Shown here piece by piece: positions 1 through 7,096 of a stretch of 24,424 nucleotides of DNA; the stretch's first letter is position 1, and each line of letters begins with the position of its first letter. Made by a program: the position numbers and the translations under genes. Below the pieces are notes generated by a model that was not told the DNA's origin, did no database searches, and worked only from the letters and a program-made list of their open reading frames with translations. Source of the DNA: Bacteriovoracaceae bacterium (GTDB lineage: Bacteria; Bdellovibrionota; UBA1018); the NCBI GenBank assembly GCA_947500275.1, contig CANMSW010000005.1:1-24424 (forward strand), written 5' to 3'.

Positions 1-2
1 GA

Positions 3-137
3 AAGCAAAAGAACGGACCCAAGAAACCTTCGTTTCTGGGCAAGAACGGATTCAACTCGGAAAAAAAAGCATCCCTGCTTCATTTGGACTCCGATGCTAC
101 CTTGCCCTTCTCCCCTGTTTCAACCGAGGATGTTTAA
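3..137 (+). CDS. Possible C-terminal end of an upstream gene (partial, unrecognised)
   Basis: A reading frame enters from the left edge and stays open to a TAA at 135-137, giving about 44 residues ending in STEDV. All three plus frames are open over most of this stretch, so openness alone proves little. I prefer this frame because its third codon positions are richer in G/C than the competing frame that ends at the rimK start (by eye about 25 of 44 against 17 of 45). The residues are hydrophilic, rich in lysine and serine, and match no family I know. They do not resemble the zinc-protease partner often found beside rimK. It may be a disordered C-terminal tail, or not coding at all. Confidence 0.3.
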   Translation, partial: KQKNGPKKPSFLGKNGFNSEKKASLLHLDSDATLPFSPVSTEDV

Positions 138-189
138 GAGGGCACATTCCATTCCACTTTAAAGAAAAGAAGATCACTTTCGAGCCACC

Positions 190-1134
190 ATGAAAATCGC
201 CATCCTCTCCCGGAACCGTAATCTCCACAGCATCCGAAGACTCCTCACTGAAGCCCGTAAAGCGGGCGTCCAATGCGACGTGATCAATCCGCTCGACTGC
301 CAACTCGTGGTCGAGGGTAACCGAAGTCAAATTCACGTCAGCGGAAGTCCGATCACTCACTATGATGCAATTCTTCCGCGCATCGGAGCTTCGATCACGG
401 AATACGGTCTAGCGGTGGTTCGTCAGTTTGAAACCCTCGGCATGAAAGTGGTGAATCCTTCTCAAGCCATTGCTGATTCACGCGACAAGCTTCGCTGTCT
501 CCAAATCCTCTCGGCCGACGGAATTCGCGTACCCGCAACGATCCTTGCCCGAAGCCAGCGTGGTCTACGAACCGCACTGGATCGACTGGGTGGAATGCCA
601 GTCGTTCTCAAACTGTTGCAGGGCACTCAGGGAGTGGGAGTCATGATCGTCCATAGTCCCGTGTCACTGGGCTCGGTCGTCGATACCCTCCAAGGCCTCG
701 ACAAAGACGTCATCCTTCAGGAGTTCATTCGAGAGGGAGCCGGTCGCGACTACCGCGTTTTTGTAGTCGGAAAAGAAGTAGTCGCAACGATGCTTCGAAC
801 TGCACCGGAAGGCGAATTTCGCACTAATATTCATCGAGGAGGACAAGGTCACCCAGTCGAACTCCCGCGCGATATCCAGCGAATTGCGGTTCAGGCGGCC
901 CAACGCCTCAAGCTAGAAATCGCGGGTGTCGACCTCATGATCGATCGGAACGGCCCTCTCGTTCTTGAAGTGAATAGCTCTCCCGGGTTTGAGGGAATCG
1001 AAAAAGCGACGCGCCTCAATGTGGCGGGTGCGATGATCCGCCACATTGCAAAGCTAGCGGGCGGGCAAAGAAAAAGAAAAGGCGCCGCCAAAAAAGCGAC
1101 GCCCCGTAAGAGGGCTTCTCGAAAAAAGAAATGA
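190..1134 (+). CDS. rimK: RimK, ribosomal protein S6-L-glutamate ligase (ATP-grasp)
   Basis: RimK is a cytoplasmic ATP-grasp ligase that adds glutamates to the C-terminus of ribosomal protein S6. The match to the RimK family runs end to end: start MKIAILSR, an RIGASIT-EYG segment (about 65-73), the DKLR motif (99-102), the glycine-rich nucleotide loop LLQGTQGVGV (142-151), and the metal/ATP-binding end LVLEVNSSPGFEGIE (about 257-271). E. coli RimK is about 300 residues. This one is 314, because residues 291-314 form an extra tail in which 13 of 24 residues are Lys or Arg. No clear Shine-Dalgarno precedes the ATG, but the alignment with RimK starts supports it. Its stop directly abuts the stop of the facing gene, so no terminator fits between. 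RimK function is well supported; the role of the tail is unknown. Confidence 0.92.
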   Translation: MKIAILSRNRNLHSIRRLLTEARKAGVQCDVINPLDCQLVVEGNRSQIHVSGSPITHYDAILPRIGASITEYGLAVVRQFETLGMKVVNPSQAIADSRDKLRCLQILSADGIRVPATILARSQRGLRTALDRLGGMPVVLKLLQGTQGVGVMIVHSPVSLGSVVDTLQGLDKDVILQEFIREGAGRDYRVFVVGKEVVATMLRTAPEGEFRTNIHRGGQGHPVELPRDIQRIAVQAAQRLKLEIAGVDLMIDRNGPLVLEVNSSPGFEGIEKATRLNVAGAMIRHIAKLAGGQRKRKGAAKKATPRKRASRKKK

Positions 1135-1638
1135 TCAGCGAAATCCTAGGCGTGAATAACGAGTTCGAGCCCGGCGTCGAATCGTTGGCGTGATACTTTT
1201 GCGATATTCCTCGATCGAGAAACATCCATAAATGCGCTTTACTAGAATTGTATTCACTTGCTCGGCCAACTCCTCAACGATCGGTTGCTCGAGGGATTTT
1301 GGCACGGTAACATTCATCTTGCGGAGATAAGAGAGATAATCTGCCACTACCTTAGCGATGAAGGTCTTCCGATTAATTTCGGGATCCTGAAAGTTGAGGA
1401 GGTGCTGCTCGAAGATCGCGAAAAGAGGATCAATTTTTACCGGCTTTTCGGTTTTCGCGCGAGTTTTGCGCCCTGCTTTGGTTTTTACGCCGGGAGCTTT
1501 GACTCCGGTAGAAGCGGGATCTTTGGCGGTACTCATGGAATCCTCCCGAGGAGTCTCGGACAGGCCCTTCCGAGTATCGTCGTTTTCCTGCCGGTCTTCA
1601 GCTTTGATTTCTTGCAGTCGATCTTTGATGGCGGTCAT
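1135..1638 (-). CDS. Hypothetical basic protein with disordered N-terminus
   Basis: I do not recognise this family. From the ATG at 1638 it has 167 residues. The first ~67 are charged and low in hydrophobics (many K, E, D, T, S), so probably disordered. Residues ~68-167 look like a compact helical domain (IDPLFAIFEQHLLNF, TFIAKVVADYLSYLRKMNV) and end in an arginine-rich tail containing RRRAR. There is no signal peptide or membrane segment, so it is probably cytoplasmic; the basic ends could suit nucleic-acid or ribosome binding (inference). Two starts are plausible. ATG 1638 has AGAGGA nine bases upstream. ATG 1536 (residue 35, MSTAKDP) has a stronger GGGAGGA about five bases upstream. A GTG at 1662 is also in frame. 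It lies convergent with rimK with zero bases between stops, and only about 60 bases from the divergent nrnA. Confidence 0.7.
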   Translation of the reverse strand: MTAIKDRLQEIKAEDRQENDDTRKGLSETPREDSMSTAKDPASTGVKAPGVKTKAGRKTRAKTEKPVKIDPLFAIFEQHLLNFQDPEINRKTFIAKVVADYLSYLRKMNVTVPKSLEQPIVEELAEQVNTILVKRIYGCFSIEEYRKSITPTIRRRARTRYSRLGFR

Positions 1639-1700
1639 GTCCAGAAGTCCTCTTCTTTCCACTAGGGTCCTAATTCACTTCGGCACCCGAGGAGCCCGGC

Positions 1701-2765
1701 TTGAGCACGAAAACAAAACCGACTTTCGACCTATCCAAAACTAAAGAGTTCCAGAACTTCAAGGCACTCATTCACTCCGCAAAACGTGTATTGATTTCGA
1801 CACACCAACTTCCTGACGGTGACGGCCTGGGTGCCGAAGCCGCCCTTTTCCATTACCTCAAGCGTGCTCGCAAAGCGTGCCGAGTTTACAACCCGGATCA
1901 GCTTCCGAAACGCTATCGATTTCTCGACCCCAAAAGTCAGATCCTACTCGGACCAGGCGAAGTCGAACTTTGGGACAACTGTGACCTCTGGATTATCGTC
2001 GACACGAACGATCCGCGAAGACTGGGCCGGCTCTGGCAGGAAATGTCACTCAGGGCTAGAAAGATCATTTTTCTGGATCATCACCCCGAAATTCAGGGTG
2101 CGCACGAAATCAGCTATCCGCCGCACGCCAGCGTCCTATCTGATATCACTTCAAGCAGTATCGGCGAAATGCTCTGGCGGACCTTCAATGAACTCGACTT
2201 AGGAAAAATGAACCGAGATGTAGCGCTGGGGCTCTATGTATCGGTGATGACCGACACCAACAGCTTTCGCTATGCCCGTACGACCCCTCTCGCGCATACC
2301 ATCGCCGCTGAGATGATTGAAAACGGGGTCAACCCTGAGGAGGTCTACCAGGCCATTTACTCCTCCAAGGAAGTCTCCCACCTCCAGCTCTTGGGCAGCA
2401 TGCTCCAGGGAGTGAAGGTTTCGATGAATGGGAAAATCGCGTGGCTAGAAATGCCACTCGAATTACGCAAAAAGCATCAAGCTTCGGCGGATGATACGCA
2501 GTCTTTTCTGAATCTCCTGCTGCTACTCCGAGACGCCGAAGTCGTCTGCTTCTTCAGGGAAGAAGACGATGGAATGATTCGCGCTTCGATCAAATCGAAA
2601 GGCAAAATCGTCATCAACAAAGTCGCCATGGAGCTTGGCGGCGGAGGCCACGAGTTTGCCGCCGGCGTGGCACTCTCAGCGCCGATCGAAAAGACGGTCG
2701 ATGCCGTCATCAAGCGAATCGAGACCTTGATTCAACATTTCGAAAAATTCGGCAAACAGGGCTGA
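1701..2765 (+). CDS. nrnA: NrnA-type DHH phosphoesterase (oligoribonuclease / pAp phosphatase)
   Basis: NrnA-family enzymes degrade short RNA oligonucleotides (nanoRNA) and/or dephosphorylate 3'-phosphoadenosine 5'-phosphate, using two metal ions in the cytoplasm. The metal-binding motifs of the DHH domain are present: STHQLPDGDG (H35, D39, D41), D101 in VDTND, the DHH triad 126-128 in LDHHPE, and D185 in MTDTNSF. The C-terminal DHHA1 substrate-binding domain ends with the GGGGHEFAAG motif. The length, 354 residues, is a little over the usual ~315-340. The start is a TTG at 1701, supported by GAGGAG at 1689-1694, six bases upstream. It converges on the M48 protease gene with four bases between stops. 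Which of the two activities dominates cannot be told from sequence. Confidence 0.9.
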   Translation: MSTKTKPTFDLSKTKEFQNFKALIHSAKRVLISTHQLPDGDGLGAEAALFHYLKRARKACRVYNPDQLPKRYRFLDPKSQILLGPGEVELWDNCDLWIIVDTNDPRRLGRLWQEMSLRARKIIFLDHHPEIQGAHEISYPPHASVLSDITSSSIGEMLWRTFNELDLGKMNRDVALGLYVSVMTDTNSFRYARTTPLAHTIAAEMIENGVNPEEVYQAIYSSKEVSHLQLLGSMLQGVKVSMNGKIAWLEMPLELRKKHQASADDTQSFLNLLLLLRDAEVVCFFREEDDGMIRASIKSKGKIVINKVAMELGGGGHEFAAGVALSAPIEKTVDAVIKRIETLIQHFEKFGKQG

Positions 2766-2769
2766 GCGA

Positions 2770-3588
2770 TCAGTAGCAGCGGCCACCGGTGTGGGCCCTA
2801 TACTTCAGCCTCGAAACCCGAGGCGCAAGGGACTCTTCGCGCATGAGAGAATCGACTGAAACACCCACAAGAGTCTCAATGGACGAAAGCAAATCGTCCG
2901 GACGATTTCGATACCCGAGGCGATTCAGGGACTCGAGCCACTGCCACGCAATGCAATCGGCTTGAATCTCCTGGCCGAGCTCCACTTGACCTAAAGTCTG
3001 CAGGAGCGTTGCCCAGTGGCCTTTGCTGATCAACTCCGCCATCGTTTCGTCGATCTGTCCCCGCGAGAGATAACGCCAGTCTGCCACAAGAGTATCCCAG
3101 AAATGAACCAGGACTCCGGCATAAAGATTACCCATGCGCTCCAGAAGATGGCCCCGTTCAGCATGCCCCACTTCGTGAGCAACAACGGCGGTGAGCTGCT
3201 GATCATCGAGCAGGTCAAGTAAAGCTCGGCTGATGTAGATTGCTTCGCCCACTGCAAATGCGTTGGGTTCGTCGGGCAACCCTGCAATGAGAATCAAATG
3301 ATGCGTCTTCAAATAACGAAGAGAAAAATCAGACGCGAGTGAGACACGAAAGTACGCATTCTCGAGCCGTGACTTCGCCCTCGCCGTCGGAGTCAGTTCA
3401 CGGAACGGGGCAGTCACCTCGAGACCCGAACGGCCCGCAAGAGCCAGTATGGCCGCGATGTCGCGCCCTAGAATCGTGTCTACGTAAGGAACGCGGGCAG
3501 CGGCAGGTTTGGATAAACCTACGGTTGCAAATAACCCCAAGAGCATTCCCAAAGCGATGCGCCTTTTCACCCGAATTTGATGAGTCAT
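2770..3588 (-). CDS. Exported M48-family zinc metalloprotease
   Basis: This is a zinc-dependent peptidase of the M48 (Ste24/HtpX/BepA-like) clan, probably periplasmic. From ATG 3588 it has 272 residues. A signal peptide is clear: basic MTHQIRVKRR, then hydrophobic IALGMLLGLFATVGL, then a KPAAA cleavage region. There is no lipobox cysteine. The catalytic HEVGH lies at 138-142 and the third zinc ligand is probably E207 in EIQAD. The start at 3588 is chosen over an upstream in-frame start at 3657 because GGGGGAG sits just before it and the signal peptide then begins the protein. There are no TPR repeats, so it is shorter than BepA/YfgC. Such proteases serve outer-membrane protein quality control in other bacteria; that role here is inference. 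It is divergent from the ABC operon. Confidence 0.87.
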   Translation of the reverse strand: MTHQIRVKRRIALGMLLGLFATVGLSKPAAARVPYVDTILGRDIAAILALAGRSGLEVTAPFRELTPTARAKSRLENAYFRVSLASDFSLRYLKTHHLILIAGLPDEPNAFAVGEAIYISRALLDLLDDQQLTAVVAHEVGHAERGHLLERMGNLYAGVLVHFWDTLVADWRYLSRGQIDETMAELISKGHWATLLQTLGQVELGQEIQADCIAWQWLESLNRLGYRNRPDDLLSSIETLVGVSVDSLMREESLAPRVSRLKYRAHTGGRCY

Positions 3589-3667
3589 CACTCCCCCTTT
3601 TCCAATCCAAAACCGGAAATCTTGACGCGCCGTATCATACGAAACAAACGTCTGCAACCCCCCGGCC

Positions 3668-3695
3668 TTGACACCCTCAAAGACAGGCCTATCAT
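3668..3695 (+). promoter_or_regulatory. Sigma-70-type promoter of the GldA/GldG-like ABC operon
   Basis: A perfect -35 hexamer TTGACA (3668-3673) is followed, after 16 bases, by TATCAT (3690-3695), five of six matches to the -10 consensus. Transcription would start near 3702 and leave a leader of about 105 bases before the ATPase ATG at 3808. The site lies in the gap between the divergent protease gene and the ABC operon. Confidence 0.55.
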
Positions 3696-3807
3696 CCCAG
3701 AATTATCCAGTTTTTTGGTCAAACCCGCGCCCTGGAAGGACGCGTACTTCAGCATGAAGCCCACCTGAATGAGGGGCCCATGCCAACATGAAAAAGGAGG
3801 AGACATT

Positions 3808-4737
3808 ATGATCCAAGTCTCTCATCTCACCAAGCGCTACGGCCCAAGAACGGCTGTCGATGACCTCACCTTCGAAGTTAAAAAAGGCGAAGTGGTCGGC
3901 TTCCTCGGACCCAACGGAGCCGGAAAAAGCTCCACGATGAAAATCCTGTCGGGATTCATGCCCGCCACGGAAGGAACCGCGACGGTAGCCGATTTCGACG
4001 TCTTCACTCAGTCACTCGAAGTGAAACGAAACGTCGGCTTCCTCCCGGAAACGCCCCCCCTCTACCTCGAAATGCAGGTCGAAGATTACCTCGATCACGT
4101 TGCTCGCCTCAAACAGGTGGCAAAAGGTGATATCAACAAATCGATCGACACGGTTCTCGAGAAAACGTCCCTCGGTGACAGCCGCCGACGCCTGATCGGC
4201 AACCTGTCTAAAGGAATGCGGCAGCGCGTGGGCTTGGCCCAAGCGCTCATCAATAACCCTCGCGTCCTGATCCTCGATGAACCCACCGTCGGCCTCGACC
4301 CTCGCCAAATCATCGATATCCGCTCTTTGATTAAATCTCTCAAAGGCGAGCATACGGTGATCTTGAGTACGCACATTCTACCGGAAGTCACTGCAACCTG
4401 TGATCGGGTGATTGTGATCAATCGCGGTAAGATTGTTGCGCAAGACTCGATCGATACCCTCACGCAGAAACACGGCGAAGGCACGGTCTTCAAACTTGCT
4501 CTGAGGAACCCATCCCCCGCCGGGCTTGAATATCTTCGCAAAGTCCAAGGGGTGGAGTCGATTGCAGCCAACGGCACGGGAAACACGTTCATCGTGAAAT
4601 TCGTGAAAGGCGCGGAAGCTAACCGCGACCAGCTTGTCACCGCGGCAGTTCAACAGAATTTAGGGCTCCTCGAATTCAGCGCGGAACGGGCCTCGCTTGA
4701 AGACATTTTCCTAAAACTGATCACTCAAGAAACTTAA
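3808..4737 (+). CDS. ABC transporter ATP-binding protein (GldA-like)
   Basis: This is the cytoplasmic ATPase of an ABC-2-type export or membrane-remodelling complex, working with the permease and auxiliary proteins that follow. From ATG 3808 it has 309 residues: Walker A GPNGAGKS (34-41), ABC signature LSKGMRQR (133-140), Walker B VLILDEPT (153-160), D-loop GLDP, and switch histidine H189 in STHIL. The C-terminal ~80 residues form the extra domain typical of the GldA/NatA/CcmA-like group. The start is fixed by a strong AAGGAGGAG (3794-3802) five bases before the ATG; an in-frame start at 3769 lies further upstream in the leader. It is the first gene of a four-gene operon. The substrate is unknown. 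GldA is named for Bacteroidetes gliding, but this cluster type occurs in many non-gliding bacteria. Confidence 0.88.
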   Translation: MIQVSHLTKRYGPRTAVDDLTFEVKKGEVVGFLGPNGAGKSSTMKILSGFMPATEGTATVADFDVFTQSLEVKRNVGFLPETPPLYLEMQVEDYLDHVARLKQVAKGDINKSIDTVLEKTSLGDSRRRLIGNLSKGMRQRVGLAQALINNPRVLILDEPTVGLDPRQIIDIRSLIKSLKGEHTVILSTHILPEVTATCDRVIVINRGKIVAQDSIDTLTQKHGEGTVFKLALRNPSPAGLEYLRKVQGVESIAANGTGNTFIVKFVKGAEANRDQLVTAAVQQNLGLLEFSAERASLEDIFLKLITQET

Positions 4738-4756
4738 CCTTAAAGGAGCTATCGAC

Positions 4757-5524
4757 ATGATTCGTAATATATGGACGATCGCCCGGCGCGATTTCCGAAG
4801 CTACTTCACTTCTCCTGTTGCTTACATCGTGATCGCAGGATTCATGGTCGTGATGGGATGGATGTTTTCCTACATCCTTCGCGACTTCTCGCTGCGCATG
4901 ATGCAATACACCCAAATGAACATGGGCAAAGGGGTCTCCATCACGGATGGAATCATTCGCCCACTCTATGGAAACATGAACGTCGTTTTCTTGTTCTTGG
5001 TTCCGTTCATCACGATGCGTCTCTTCGCGGAAGAGAGAAAACAAAATACGATTGAACTCCTTCTGACCTCACCCATCAGCCTAGCGCAGTTGGTACTAGG
5101 TAAGTTTCTCTCGGCTTGGTTGCTGATCCTCGTGATGATTGCGCTTACGCTCACCTACCCGATTGTCTTATTAGTAAGCGGAAATCCAGATCCAGGGACG
5201 GTGGCGGGGAGCATCCTAGGAACACTCCTTCTCACCAGCTGCTATATCGCTGTTGGGGTTTTGTTCTCATCACTCACCGAGAACCAAATCGTAGCCGGGG
5301 CACTGACCTTCGCAACTAGCCTATTTTTCTGGCTTGTGAGCTGGGCAGCGGGCTCGGCAGGCGGAGTAGCCGGAGACGTCCTGAATCATCTTTCGCTGAT
5401 TTCTCACTTCAACAACTTCTCTCAAGGGCTCATCACAAGCGCGGACGTACTGTACTACTTGTCCTTTATTTTCGTCGGCCTTTTCTTGACCCACCGAGTC
5501 CTCGACTCGTACCGCTGGAGGTAA
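4757..5524 (+). CDS. ABC-2-type permease subunit (GldF-like)
   Basis: This is an inner-membrane permease of the ABC-2 family, 255 residues with about six transmembrane helices. The order is typical: an N-terminal amphipathic stretch ending ARRDFRSYFTSPVAYIV, a first helix at about 23-45, then the conserved loop FITMRLFAEERKQNTIELLL (about 84-103) and GKFLSAWLL, and four more helices to the end. An AAAGGAG lies just before the ATG. The gap to the ATPase is 19 bases and to the next gene six bases, so co-transcription is near certain. It should pair with the ATPase as a homodimer, or with membrane helices of the next protein. Nothing in the sequence indicates the substrate. Confidence 0.88.
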   Translation: MIRNIWTIARRDFRSYFTSPVAYIVIAGFMVVMGWMFSYILRDFSLRMMQYTQMNMGKGVSITDGIIRPLYGNMNVVFLFLVPFITMRLFAEERKQNTIELLLTSPISLAQLVLGKFLSAWLLILVMIALTLTYPIVLLVSGNPDPGTVAGSILGTLLLTSCYIAVGVLFSSLTENQIVAGALTFATSLFFWLVSWAAGSAGGVAGDVLNHLSLISHFNNFSQGLITSADVLYYLSFIFVGLFLTHRVLDSYRWR

Positions 5525-5530
5525 TTTTCA

Positions 5531-7078
5531 ATGAACCTTCTAAAAAACATCTCTAAAACCACTTGGCTCCTCGTCGCTGCGCTCTTCTCGGCAGTTTCTA
5601 TTCCGGCTGTGAAAATCATTTTCCCGGATCAGACAACCCCTCTCGCAATCGCGGGAGTGCTCTTTGCTGCCATTCTCGGGGCTCTGATTTATGACAACCG
5701 CACCTCCCTTCGGGGAAGGTCGGCTGCGTTCGGAATCAATTCGATCATCACCTCCCTGTTGGTGATTAGCATTGTCGCCGTCGCAAACTTCCTCGCTTTC
5801 CGAATGCAATGGAAAGCGGACCTGACTCGCACCAAGAAACACGGATTGGCCGAGCAGACCCAGAAGCTCGTTCGTGACCTGAAAGAGCCAGTGAAGGCGA
5901 CGCTCTATTCTTCGCAAGCGAAAGCGGGCGAAGGTAAAGAGCTCCTCGATAAACTGAACGGCTTAAGCACGAATCTCGAAATCGAGACCGTGGAACCCGC
6001 CCTTGAGCCGATGCGTGCTCGACAAGCGGGCGTCCGCCGCGACAACACGCTCATTTTGTCCCGCGGTGAAAAAACGGAGAAAATTGAGGAACCCGACGAG
6101 GCGAAATTCACGGGTGCGCTCATCAAGCTCGTCAAGGACAAGCTCCTTACCGTTTGTGCGACGACGGGACACGGTGAACGCAACTTCAACTCGACCGAGG
6201 CTGATGGCTTCGAACAAGTGAAACGCGTGATGGCGGCCCAAAACTACACGATTCAAGATATCTCATTGGCCCAGGAGCAAAAGGTTCCAGCCAATTGCGA
6301 TGTCGCGCTCGTGATGGGACCGCAAAAAGCTTTCCTTGCGACTGAGGCGAAAGCCATCGAAGACTGGCTTTCCAATGGTGGCCGGGCGGTCTTCGCCATC
6401 GACCCTCCACTGCGCGGAACTGAAGATGCCACGGAGATCAACGCGATCCTTGAGAAGTGGCATGTTCGGCCCGAGAAGGCGCTCATCATCGACCTGATGG
6501 CACGCGCTGCCGTCGGAGATCCCTCGATGCCGATCGTGACGGCCTACTCGAAAGAGAACCCGATCACTAAGGAGATGCAGGGCCAGACCCTGTTCCCCTT
6601 CACTCGCCCACTAAATATCATTCCGGGTGCACCTGCCGGGATGAACGTCCAATGGATTGCGCGGACATCCGAAGCTGCTTGGGGCGAAACTTCGATGGAA
6701 GACTTAGCGAAAGGCCAAGTCAGCCTCAATCGAGGGGTCGATAAACCCGGTCCGCTCAACGTAGCAGTCGCGGTCGAAGGGAAACTCGCTGATTCTAAAG
6801 CCGAGAAAAAAACAAGGCTCGTGGTCTACGGCAGCTCTCTCTTTGCTTCAAATAACTACGGTCGTTTAGGCCCGAACTACGACTTCCTCGTCAACGCGGT
6901 GAATTGGACCCTCGAAGACGAAGGTCTGATTTCGATTCGCGCAAAAGAAGACGAGCCGGCGAAAATATCACTCACCGGTGTTCAACTGAACCTCATTCAA
7001 TTGATCGCCATTGCGGTACTCCCTCTCCTCATTGCTTCAAGTGGCATTGGGATCTGGATTTACCGTCGTCGGCTCTAA
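5531..7078 (+). CDS. GldG-like ABC auxiliary membrane protein (ABC_transp_aux family)
   Basis: This is a 515-residue membrane protein of the GldG / ABC_transp_aux type. Three hydrophobic helices come first (about 12-30, 36-53, 68-90). A long extracytoplasmic part carries the family motif TTGHGERNF (in the 220s), and a last helix at about 487-510 precedes the RRR tail. In this family the soluble region resembles a ThuA/amidotransferase-like fold and is thought to bind the transported or anchored partner. That function is poorly characterised. The SD GGAGGT overlaps the end of the permease gene, showing tight coupling. It has the expected position between the permease and a DUF4340 protein. Confidence 0.85.
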   Translation: MNLLKNISKTTWLLVAALFSAVSIPAVKIIFPDQTTPLAIAGVLFAAILGALIYDNRTSLRGRSAAFGINSIITSLLVISIVAVANFLAFRMQWKADLTRTKKHGLAEQTQKLVRDLKEPVKATLYSSQAKAGEGKELLDKLNGLSTNLEIETVEPALEPMRARQAGVRRDNTLILSRGEKTEKIEEPDEAKFTGALIKLVKDKLLTVCATTGHGERNFNSTEADGFEQVKRVMAAQNYTIQDISLAQEQKVPANCDVALVMGPQKAFLATEAKAIEDWLSNGGRAVFAIDPPLRGTEDATEINAILEKWHVRPEKALIIDLMARAAVGDPSMPIVTAYSKENPITKEMQGQTLFPFTRPLNIIPGAPAGMNVQWIARTSEAAWGETSMEDLAKGQVSLNRGVDKPGPLNVAVAVEGKLADSKAEKKTRLVVYGSSLFASNNYGRLGPNYDFLVNAVNWTLEDEGLISIRAKEDEPAKISLTGVQLNLIQLIAIAVLPLLIASSGIGIWIYRRRL

Positions 7079-7096
7079 TCGGAAGGAAACCGAAAA

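Noticed and set aside
184..193. GCCACCATGA around the rimK start, identical to a eukaryotic Kozak context.
   Set aside because: The neighbours are plainly bacterial and one ten-base match is expected by chance.
3634..3639. TATGAT on the minus strand as the -10 of the M48 protease gene.
   Set aside because: No matching -35 was found at proper spacing (TTGCAG is only 12 bases away) and there is no TG extension, so it is not annotated.
4095..4640. Long open frame (181 codons) antisense to the ABC ATPase gene.
   Set aside because: It is fully inside a conserved gene, has no family pattern, and its composition is that of a reverse-frame shadow.
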